A DNA stretch of 11,219 bases from assembly GCA_029881015.1 (NCBI GenBank), contig JAOUNK010000073.1:1-11219 (forward strand), written 5' to 3'. Position 1 is the stretch's first letter; each line of letters begins with the position of its first letter. A program made the position numbers and the translations under genes. Source of the stretch: Gammaproteobacteria bacterium (lineage in GTDB: Bacteria; Pseudomonadota; Gammaproteobacteria; Steroidobacterales; Woeseiaceae). Shown one piece after another: positions 1-5,529 of this stretch. The notes under the pieces are model-generated. The model was not told the DNA's origin. It was given only the letters and a program-made list of their open reading frames with translations, and ran no database searches.

Positions 1-243
1 CTCATCTTTGCAAAGGCCTGCCTGAGGAACCTGGAGCGCATCGACAGACTCACCCGGCCGAGAATCTGGATGGCCTATCGTCCCGGCTTCTTTGTGTTTC
101 TCGCCGCCATGATCGTTCTCGGCGCGACCTTATCCAGGATCGCCGTTGGCAACTACTCGGGTCTCCTGGCAATGGCCGTGCTGGATTTCAGCCTGGCGAC
201 GGCACTTCTTGGGAGTGGCCGGCTCTTCTGGACGCATCGCTGA
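1..243 (+). CDS. 3' end of an unrecognised membrane protein (5' end outside window)
   Basis: Frame +1 is open from the window edge to a TGA at 241-243, giving 80 residues with no start needed inside the window. The visible part begins with a basic, amphipathic stretch (residues 1-27, rich in Arg/Lys). Two hydrophobic segments follow, at about residues 28-47 (from PGFFVFL) and 53-72 (GLLAMAVLDFSLATALL), separated by a short polar turn (RIAVGNY). It ends in a short basic tail, WTHR. Codons mostly end in G or C, as in the neighbouring genes, which supports real coding. I do not recognise the family, so no function is given. It is the only plausible plus-strand gene in the window and converges on truD, sharing its last 56 bp with the truD 3' end. 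No terminator is visible between the two. The main doubt is that only a short fragment can be seen. Confidence 0.6.
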   Translation, partial: LIFAKACLRNLERIDRLTRPRIWMAYRPGFFVFLAAMIVLGATLSRIAVGNYSGLLAMAVLDFSLATALLGSGRLFWTHR

Positions 244-1207
244 TCTCGGCCAGCTCGCGCAATACCGAGGTCGCAAAGGCACCTCGCACCAGCGTAAACG
301 ACAGGACGAGCCCGCTCTCCCCGATTTCCCACGCCATCTCGGCAACCCGAAGGCGGAGGCTGCGCGTCCCTGGCTCAACGCGCGCTTTCTGAAGCGCGGC
401 CAGCCACTGCCGGTTCCCAGCGTCGGACCCGTCCCCCGCGAGCAGGCCCGTGGGGTGGATATCCAGCTCCCTGCAACGGCGTTGCAGTTCCTCGTCGACC
501 TCAGGTACGTCAAAAACGCTGCCGGTGCCATCGAGGTTCGCCGTGTCGCCGGGTAACAGGATGTTCCAGCTGCGGCCGGCGACGCGGGCATGCAGCTCGT
601 CGTTGAACTGGAACGAACGGATGGTCGAGATGGCGATACTGCGCTGGTGACGCGGCAAGCGCCTGCCCGCTGCGAAGTCATCGGCAAGCCGGAGGTTTTG
701 TCCGCCATGCCCGAATCGCTGTTCGCCAAAATAGTTGGGTACGCCCTGCGCGCGGATCAGGCGCAGCCGCTGCTCCACCGCGTCGACCTGCTCCGACAGT
801 CCGGCGGCGCGCAGTACGATACGAAAGCGATTGGCCTTGTGCGCACCCCGTCGCAGTTTCCTGTTGTGACGCTGCACGTCGAGAATATTGACGCCCTCCG
901 CCTCGAACGCCCCCCAGTCGGGCGCATTCCAGCGCGGCACGCTGAACCACTGCCGGGTGACCGCGTGGCGATCCTTGAGTCCCGCATAGCCCACGTCTTT
1001 CGCGGGAATATCCGCAAAGCGCGCCAACTGGCGGGATACCCACTCGGTGTTGGCGCCGGTCTTCTCGACGTACAGGAAATCGTGCTCACCGTCGCCCGTG
1101 AAGGCATAGCCGAGTTCTTCGGTCACCTGGAAGTCGGCCGGCACCGCACGCATCGTGGCTGCGAACAACGGGGCGCCGTGCGCGCGGGCCCAGTCTGGAA
1201 GTGACAC
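188..1207 (-). CDS. truD: tRNA pseudouridine(13) synthase TruD
   Basis: Converts uridine 13 of tRNA (tRNA-Glu in E. coli) to pseudouridine in the cytoplasm. The 339 residues are close to the 349 of E. coli TruD. The catalytic Asp is D79 in GYAGLKDRHAVTRQW, matching E. coli D80. Other family blocks are NRKLRRGAHKANRF (residues 114-128), NYFGEQRFG (158-166), the IRSFQFN segment (197-202) and the C-terminal FATSVLREL (311-319). The start is GTG at 1207; a weak AGGG lies about 8 nt upstream, and this start preserves the usual N-terminal run-in to the PADFQVTEELGY block. It follows ftsB by 9 bp and is probably the last gene of the pyrG transcript. After LREL there are 20 residues, against about 12 in E. 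coli; from Ile322 on, the tail is encoded antisense to the convergent plus-strand gene. In E. coli ispD and ispF sit between ftsB and truD; here they do not. Confidence 0.96.
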   Translation of the reverse strand: MSLPDWARAHGAPLFAATMRAVPADFQVTEELGYAFTGDGEHDFLYVEKTGANTEWVSRQLARFADIPAKDVGYAGLKDRHAVTRQWFSVPRWNAPDWGAFEAEGVNILDVQRHNRKLRRGAHKANRFRIVLRAAGLSEQVDAVEQRLRLIRAQGVPNYFGEQRFGHGGQNLRLADDFAAGRRLPRHQRSIAISTIRSFQFNDELHARVAGRSWNILLPGDTANLDGTGSVFDVPEVDEELQRRCRELDIHPTGLLAGDGSDAGNRQWLAALQKARVEPGTRSLRLRVAEMAWEIGESGLVLSFTLVRGAFATSVLRELAEISDASRRAGHSQEVPSPG

Positions 1208-1216
1208 CGGAATACC

Positions 1217-1534
1217 CTAGGAGGTGGTGTCGGCGACAGGTACGACCTGGTAGAAAGTCTCGGCACGGCCGATCATGCCAAGGTCGGTGCGGGCGCGTTC
1301 CTCGGCGGCGTCGCGGCCTTGCTTGAGGTTGACAACCTCGGCATCCAGCGCTGCGTTGCGCTCGCGCAGCGACTCGTTGAGGTCGCGCTGCTCGGCGACC
1401 GCTGTACGCAGCTTGACGGTCTTGCGGTAACCGTCGTCGGACAGCCAGAGCTCGGCCTGCAGGCCGAGTCCGGCCAGCGCCAACACAATCATTAACCAAC
1501 GTGAACCGCTCAAGATCTTCCCCAAAACCGGCAC
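1217..1534 (-). CDS. ftsB: Cell division protein FtsB
   Basis: Small bitopic inner-membrane protein of the FtsQLB divisome subcomplex, which links early division proteins to septal peptidoglycan synthesis. It has a short N-terminus, one transmembrane segment (about residues 13-28, LMIVLALAGLGL), then a coiled coil (about 36-75) rich in Leu, Glu, Arg and Asn. The family signature is at 78-98: EERARTDLGMI followed by ETFYQVV. As annotated it has 105 residues, against 103 in E. coli. The start is uncertain. GTG at 1534 lacks a clear Shine-Dalgarno sequence, whereas an in-frame TTG at 1513-1511 (codon 8) has a GGGGAAG just upstream and gives 98 residues with a more typical short N-terminus. It starts 13 bp after eno and ends 9 bp before truD, so it is very likely co-transcribed with both. 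Confidence 0.93.
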   Translation of the reverse strand: MPVLGKILSGSRWLMIVLALAGLGLQAELWLSDDGYRKTVKLRTAVAEQRDLNESLRERNAALDAEVVNLKQGRDAAEERARTDLGMIGRAETFYQVVPVADTTS

Positions 1535-1547
1535 CTGGCGCTGTTCT

Positions 1548-2828
1548 CTACCCGATCTTTACCGAGAACGCATCGCGCGCCGCATACCCTGCCTCATCGC
1601 CCAATTCCTCTTCGATGCGCAGCAACTGGTTGTACTTGGCGATACGGTCCGACCGGGACAGGGATCCGGTCTTGATCTGCGTCGCCTGGGTACCGACCGC
1701 GATGTCTGCGATCGTTGCATCCGACGTTTCACCGGACCGATGCGAGATCACCGCGCTGAACCCTGCGTCATCTGCCATAGTAATGGCATCAAGAGTTTCG
1801 CTTAAGGTACCGATTTGGTTGGGTTTTATCAATATAGAATTGCCGATTTTTTCGTCGATGCCCCGCCGCAGGATCGACGTATTGGTCACAAACAGGTCAT
1901 CGCCGACAATCTGCACGCGATGGCCCAGCTTCTCGGTCAGCAGTTTCCAGCCGTCCCAGTCACTCTCATCCATGCCGTCCTCGATCGTGATGATCGGGTA
2001 GGCATCGGCCAGTTCGGCAAGATAGTCCGTGAATCCGGCGGCATCGAACTGCCGGCCTTCGGACTCGAGATCGTAGACGCCGTCCTTGTAGAACTCCGAG
2101 CTCGCGGCATCCAGGCCAAGCAGTATGTCATCGCCGGCCTTGAACCCGGCCTTCTCGATGGCCGTCATGATCGTGTCGAGCGCGGCACGGTTGGATGGCA
2201 GGTCAGGCGCGAAACCGCCTTCGTCGCCGACCGCCGTGTTGAGTCCCTGGCTGCTCAGCACGCTCTTCAGGCTGTGAAACACCTCGGCGCCGTAGCGCAG
2301 CGCCTCGGTAAAGTTCGGCGCACCGACCGGCAGGATCATGAATTCCTGGATGTCGACGCTGTTGTCGGCGTGCGCACCGCCGTTGATGATATTCATCATG
2401 GGCACAGGCATCGTCGTGCTGCTGCCGAGATGGCGGAACAACGATATGCCCTTCGACGCGGCTTCGGCTTTGGCCGTCGCGAGCGAGATCGCGAGCAGCG
2501 CGTTCGCGCCGAGCTTGCTCTTGTTCGCGCTGCCGTCCAGCGCGATCATGCAGTCATCCAGTGCGCGCTGGTTCTCGAACACCTGCCCGAGGAGCGCGTC
2601 GCGCAGCACGCCGTTCACGTTGGCGACCGCTTTTTGTACACCTTTGCCGAGGTAACGTGACTTGTCACCGTCGCGCAATTCGACAGCCTCGCGTGTGCCG
2701 GTCGAGGCACCGGACGGCACACCGGCCCTCGCGACGCTGCCATCGACCAGCATGACGTCTGCTTCTACAGTGGGGTTGCCGCGTGAGTCGAGAATTTCCC
2801 GACCACGAATTTCCTTAATCTTGATCAT
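1548..2828 (-). CDS. eno: Enolase (phosphopyruvate hydratase)
   Basis: Interconverts 2-phosphoglycerate and phosphoenolpyruvate in glycolysis and gluconeogenesis. In gammaproteobacteria it can also be part of the RNA degradosome. The 426 residues are close to the 432 of E. coli. It has the N-terminal block REILDSRGNPTVEA (10-23) and the mobile-loop segment GVPSGASTG (36-44). The proton-donor region is GDEGGFAP, with E203 corresponding to E. coli Glu208. The Mg2+ ligands are D240, E283 and D310. The signature ILIKPNQIGTLSET carries the catalytic Lys335, and SHRSGET lies at 362-368. The ATG start is preceded by a modest GGAA and by the kdsA stop 11 bp away. It sits between kdsA and ftsB as in Xanthomonas/Pseudomonas-type genomes. 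E. coli has the same pyrG-eno-ftsB order but carries kdsA elsewhere. Confidence 0.98.
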   Translation of the reverse strand: MIKIKEIRGREILDSRGNPTVEADVMLVDGSVARAGVPSGASTGTREAVELRDGDKSRYLGKGVQKAVANVNGVLRDALLGQVFENQRALDDCMIALDGSANKSKLGANALLAISLATAKAEAASKGISLFRHLGSSTTMPVPMMNIINGGAHADNSVDIQEFMILPVGAPNFTEALRYGAEVFHSLKSVLSSQGLNTAVGDEGGFAPDLPSNRAALDTIMTAIEKAGFKAGDDILLGLDAASSEFYKDGVYDLESEGRQFDAAGFTDYLAELADAYPIITIEDGMDESDWDGWKLLTEKLGHRVQIVGDDLFVTNTSILRRGIDEKIGNSILIKPNQIGTLSETLDAITMADDAGFSAVISHRSGETSDATIADIAVGTQATQIKTGSLSRSDRIAKYNQLLRIEEELGDEAGYAARDAFSVKIG

Positions 2829-2839
2829 TGTTATTCCAT

Positions 2840-3700
2840 CTATTGGGGCGAGGCAGGCACTCCGAGGCCATACTGCGCCTCCTGGTAGCCGCGTTGTTTG
2901 ACGGTCGCGTCGATCGACATGAGCGTCTCCAGCAATTCTTTCATCTTGTCGAGTGGCCAGGCATTGGGACCATCACTTAGGGCAGTGTCAGGGTCCGGGT
3001 GCGTCTCCATGAAGAAGCCCGCAACACCGGCGGCCGCTGCTGCCCTGGCGAGCACCGGGATGAACTCGCGACGCCCGCCTGACGCCGTGCCCAGGCCACC
3101 GGGCTGCTGTACCGAGTGCGTCGCATCGAACACGACCGGGGCACCGGTACCGCGCATGACCGCCAGGCTGCGCATGTCCGACACGAGATTGTTATAGCCG
3201 AAAGAGAAGCCGCGCTCGCAAACCATGATGTTGTCATTGCCCGTCGACCTGGCCTTGTCGACGACGTTCTGCATTTCCCATGGCGAGAGGAACTGCCCTT
3301 TCTTGATATTCACAGGCAATCCCGCCGCTGCCGTGCGCAGGATGAAATTCGTCTGGCGGCACAGGAATGCCGGCGTCTGTAACACGTCCACGACGTCGGC
3401 TACTTCGCCCATTGGCGTGTCTTCGTGCACGTCGGTCAGCACGGGCAGTGCCAGCTGGCGCTTGACCTCCGCGAGGATGCGCAGGCCCTCTTCCATACCC
3501 GGACCACGGAAGCCATCGCGCGATGAGCGATTTGCCTTGTCGAACGAGGACTTGTAGATAAACGGGATTCCCAGCTCGCTCGTCATCTCCTTGAGCGCGC
3601 CCGCGGTATCGAGCGTCATCTGCAGGCTCTCGACCACGCACGTACCTGCGATCAGGAAGATCGGTCGATCGTTGCCCGCATCGAAATGACAGAGCTTCAT
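2840..3700 (-). CDS. kdsA: KDO-8-phosphate synthase, metal-dependent type
   Basis: Condenses phosphoenolpyruvate with D-arabinose 5-phosphate to give 3-deoxy-D-manno-octulosonate 8-phosphate, the precursor of the KDO sugars of the LPS inner core. It has 286 residues and a DAHP-synthase-like TIM barrel. Visible blocks are KSSFDKANRSS (50-60), FRGPGMEEGL (64-73), LTDVHE (88-93), VNIKKGQF (130-137), GFSFGYNNLVSD (164-175) and DATHSVQQPGG (192-202). The residue that separates metallo from non-metallo enzymes is Cys21 in IAGTCVVES, where E. coli has Asn26. His195, Glu232 and Asp243 complete the metal site, each ten residues after its equivalent in Aquifex KdsA (C11, H185, E222, D233). The start ATG overlaps the pyrG TGA as ATGA, suggesting translational coupling. 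Eno follows after 11 bp. One small oddity is RQTN at 115-118 where RQTD is usual. Confidence 0.97.
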   Translation of the reverse strand: MKLCHFDAGNDRPIFLIAGTCVVESLQMTLDTAGALKEMTSELGIPFIYKSSFDKANRSSRDGFRGPGMEEGLRILAEVKRQLALPVLTDVHEDTPMGEVADVVDVLQTPAFLCRQTNFILRTAAAGLPVNIKKGQFLSPWEMQNVVDKARSTGNDNIMVCERGFSFGYNNLVSDMRSLAVMRGTGAPVVFDATHSVQQPGGLGTASGGRREFIPVLARAAAAAGVAGFFMETHPDPDTALSDGPNAWPLDKMKELLETLMSIDATVKQRGYQEAQYGLGVPASPQ

Positions 3701-5346
3701 CCCTGCGCCGCCTCGGGCAGCTCACTCTCACGATGTGCTCTCACCGCCGCGATGTAGCTCTTGAACAGCGGATGTCCATCGCGCGGGTTTGACGTGAACT
3801 CGGGATGGAACTGGCTCGCCAAAAAGAACGGGTGGCCGGGCAGTTCCACCATCTCGACGAGGTTATCGACCGACAGGCCCGAAAAGACCAACCCGGCTTT
3901 ACTCAGGCGATCGCGATAATGGTTGTTGACCTCGTAGCGATGCCGGTGGCGCTCGACAATTTCGGTCGCGCCGTAGCTGCGCGCGGCCAGTGTCCCTTCA
4001 GCCAGCGTGACCGCCTGGGCACCTAGCCGCATCGTACCGCCCAGGTCGGAGTCCTCACTGCGCTCCTCGGTGCTGCCCGCAGCGTCCTGCCACTCGGTAA
4101 TCAGTCCCACGACCGGGTGCGGCGTGTCGCTGTCGAACTCCGTGCTCATGGCACCCTCGAGCCCGGCCAGGTTGCGCGCCGCCTCAATGACAGCGACCTG
4201 CATGCCAAGGCAAATTCCGAGGTACGGGATGCCGCTCTCACGGGCATAGCGCACGGCTTCGATCTTGCCTTCGATGCCGCGGTCGCCGAAGCCTCCGGGC
4301 ACGACGATGCCGTCCATGCCACGCAGGCAGTCCGGGCCATTCCTCTCGATATCCGTGGAATCCAGGAAATGAATCCTGACCTTGGTACGCGTATGAATGC
4401 CGCCGTGTTGCAGCGCCTCGACGAGTGAAATATACGAGTCCTTCAGCTCCATGTACTTGCCGACCATGGCTACATCGACCTCGCTCGTCGGGTGCTGTTT
4501 CGCCTCCACGACCTCGTCCCACTCGTGCAGGTCGGCTTCCGGCAGATCCAGCCCAAGCTGCTGCGTGACGATTTCGTCCAGCCCCTGCTCGTGCATCATC
4601 GCCGGAATCTTGTACAGGTCGTCGGCGTCGTAAGCGGAAATGACCGCTTTCTCAGGGACGTTGGTGAACAATGCAATCTTCTTGCGCTCGTCCGACGGCA
4701 GCGGTTTCTCCGAGCGGCACACCAGTATGTCCGGTTGAATGCCGATCGAACGCAGTTCTTTTACCGAGTGCTGTGTCGGTTTCGTCTTGATTTCCGAACT
4801 CGTCGGAATGTACGGCACGAGCGTCAGGTGAACGTAAACGACACGGTCCTTGCCGAGTTCGATACCCATCTGGCGGATAGCCTCGAGAAACGGCAGAGAC
4901 TCGATGTCGCCGACCGTACCGCCGATTTCGACCAGGCAAATGTCGGCGTCGCCGGCGCCTTTCCTGACGCCTTCCTTGATCTCGTTCGTAATGTGCGGGA
5001 TGACCTGTACGGTCGCACCCAGGTAGTCGCCGCGGCGCTCCTTGGCAATGACGCTCTCGTAGATGCGCCCGGTCGTGTAGTTGCTGTGGCGCCCTCCCCT
5101 GGCGGTCCTGACGAAACGCTCGTAGTGGCCCAGGTCGAGATCGGTCTCGGTGCCGTCATGGGTCACGAATACTTCGCCATGCTGGAAGGGACTCATCGTT
5201 CCCGGATCCACGTTGATGTATGGATCCAGCTTGATCATGCTGATCGTGAGTCCACGCGCTTCGAGAATCGCGCCAAGGCAGGCCGACGTAATGCCCTTCC
5301 CCAGGGAAGAGACTACGCCACCGGTAATGAATACATAAGATGTCAT
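3697..5346 (-). CDS. pyrG: CTP synthase
   Basis: Makes CTP from UTP, ATP and glutamine, the last step of de novo pyrimidine nucleotide synthesis; the enzyme is allosterically activated by GTP. The 549 residues compare with 545 in E. coli. The N-terminal synthase domain (about 1-270) opens with the P-loop GGVVSSLGKG (9-18) and carries IKLDPYINVDPGTMSP (38-53) and VEIGGTVGDIES (139-150). The C-terminal class I glutamine amidotransferase domain (about 290-540) has the oxyanion region PGGFGDRG (350-357), the nucleophile Cys379 in GICLGMQ, and His514/Glu516 in FHPEF. The ATG start matches the family N-terminus exactly but has almost no Shine-Dalgarno sequence. A small dyad and a strong hairpin lie in the 183-bp upstream region together with a candidate promoter, so it is probably the first gene of the pyrG-kdsA-eno-ftsB-truD transcript. 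Confidence 0.98.
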   Translation of the reverse strand: MTSYVFITGGVVSSLGKGITSACLGAILEARGLTISMIKLDPYINVDPGTMSPFQHGEVFVTHDGTETDLDLGHYERFVRTARGGRHSNYTTGRIYESVIAKERRGDYLGATVQVIPHITNEIKEGVRKGAGDADICLVEIGGTVGDIESLPFLEAIRQMGIELGKDRVVYVHLTLVPYIPTSSEIKTKPTQHSVKELRSIGIQPDILVCRSEKPLPSDERKKIALFTNVPEKAVISAYDADDLYKIPAMMHEQGLDEIVTQQLGLDLPEADLHEWDEVVEAKQHPTSEVDVAMVGKYMELKDSYISLVEALQHGGIHTRTKVRIHFLDSTDIERNGPDCLRGMDGIVVPGGFGDRGIEGKIEAVRYARESGIPYLGICLGMQVAVIEAARNLAGLEGAMSTEFDSDTPHPVVGLITEWQDAAGSTEERSEDSDLGGTMRLGAQAVTLAEGTLAARSYGATEIVERHRHRYEVNNHYRDRLSKAGLVFSGLSVDNLVEMVELPGHPFFLASQFHPEFTSNPRDGHPLFKSYIAAVRAHRESELPEAAQG

Positions 5347-5357
5347 GTGTGAGCTCA

Positions 5358-5370
5358 GGGCATCATGCCC
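5358..5370 (-). promoter_or_regulatory. Small dyad just upstream of pyrG start
   Basis: Read on the minus strand this is GGGCA-TGA-TGCCC, a 5-bp perfect inverted repeat with a 3-nt centre, ending 11 nt before the pyrG ATG. It contains ATG ATG CCC and is followed directly by TGA (5357-5355), a potential three-codon mini-ORF. No proper Shine-Dalgarno sequence lies between it and pyrG. It could be a small mRNA hairpin that affects pyrG translation, a protein-binding dyad, or chance. Confidence 0.25.
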
Positions 5371-5397
5371 AAACGGGTAAACAGCTCAAAACGAGAA

Positions 5398-5447
5398 AGG
5401 GTTGGAGCAAAGCACTGCGTGGCTCGCGATGTGCTTCTTCCAACCCT
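5398..5447 (-). repeat. Strong imperfect inverted repeat (hairpin) in the tilS-pyrG gap; REP-like or attenuator/terminator
   Basis: The outer arms AGGGTTGGA (5398-5406) and TCCAACCCT (5439-5447) pair over 9 bp. After a 3x2 internal loop, AAGCAC (5410-5415) pairs with GTGCTT (5431-5436) over 6 bp, leaving a 15-nt loop. In the gene direction it is followed by an interrupted T-rich stretch (TTTCTCGTTTT), so it could end tilS transcription or attenuate pyrG. Read on the plus strand it contains TTGGAGC then GGCTCGCGATG, which resembles the GGAG/GTAG-headed REP palindromes of Pseudomonas and relatives. That resemblance is from memory; a single copy in this window cannot prove it is a repeat family. 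Confidence 0.5.
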
Positions 5448-5481
5448 AAAAAAATTCCGCGCCGTCGTTGGTCAAAGACGG
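5448..5481 (-). terminator. Weak terminator-like hairpin plus T7 run
   Basis: On the minus strand CCGTC (5481-5477) can pair with GACGG (5466-5462) around a 10-nt loop, followed by CGCGGAA and then seven T (5454-5448). The 7-nt gap between stem and T run is too long for a textbook intrinsic terminator, and the stem is short. It lies 49 nt after the tilS stop and also just after the candidate pyrG promoter, so it could be a leaky terminator of the dnaE-accA-tilS unit or part of a pyrG leader. Confidence 0.25.
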
Positions 5482-5487
5482 TATTAA

Positions 5488-5516
5488 AGTCTACCGAAGA
5501 GGCCCTGGCTTAACAA
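5488..5516 (-). promoter_or_regulatory. Candidate sigma70 promoter for the pyrG operon
   Basis: On the minus strand TTGTTA (5516-5511) is separated by 17 bp from TAGACT (5493-5488). Each hexamer matches the sigma70 consensus at 4 of 6 positions, and the spacer is optimal. TTTAAT overlaps immediately downstream as an alternative -10 box. Transcription would begin near 5481, giving a leader of about 135 nt that contains both hairpins. It is the best promoter-like match I saw in the gap, but it is weak and unproven. Confidence 0.35.
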
Positions 5517-5529
5517 CGACCGCACGCCG

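Noticed and set aside
146..556. Plus-strand 136-codon frame that could rival the left-edge gene
   Set aside because: It is out of frame with the hydrophobic reading at 1-243 and runs far into truD with Arg/Pro-rich composition. Frame +1 fits better.
130..729. 199-codon minus-strand frame overlapping the truD 3' half and the plus-strand gene
   Set aside because: It has Ser/Arg/Pro-rich out-of-frame composition. truD in its own frame explains the region and carries all conserved motifs.
590..1204. 204-codon open frame on the plus strand opposite truD
   Set aside because: It is a shadow of truD. It begins inside truD, on the opposite strand, and has no family features.
1815..2660. 281-codon open frame on the plus strand opposite eno
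   Set aside because: It lies wholly antisense to a clear enolase. It is rich in Arg, Val and Ala with no recognisable domain, as expected for a shadow frame in G+C-rich DNA.
4492..5352. 286-codon open frame on the plus strand opposite pyrG
   Set aside because: It is fully antisense to the intact CTP synthase gene and has low-complexity Arg/Val/Asp composition, no domain and no ribosome site of note.
5398..5454. Hairpin plus A7 run as a plus-strand terminator
   Set aside because: On the plus strand the stem is followed by A residues, not T, so it cannot be an intrinsic terminator in that direction. No plus-strand gene precedes it either.
5448..5456. AATTTTTTT resembling the slippage start site of E. 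coli pyrBI
   Set aside because: No -10-like sequence lies the right distance upstream (the preceding bases are GACGGCGCGG), so a transcript start there is not supported.
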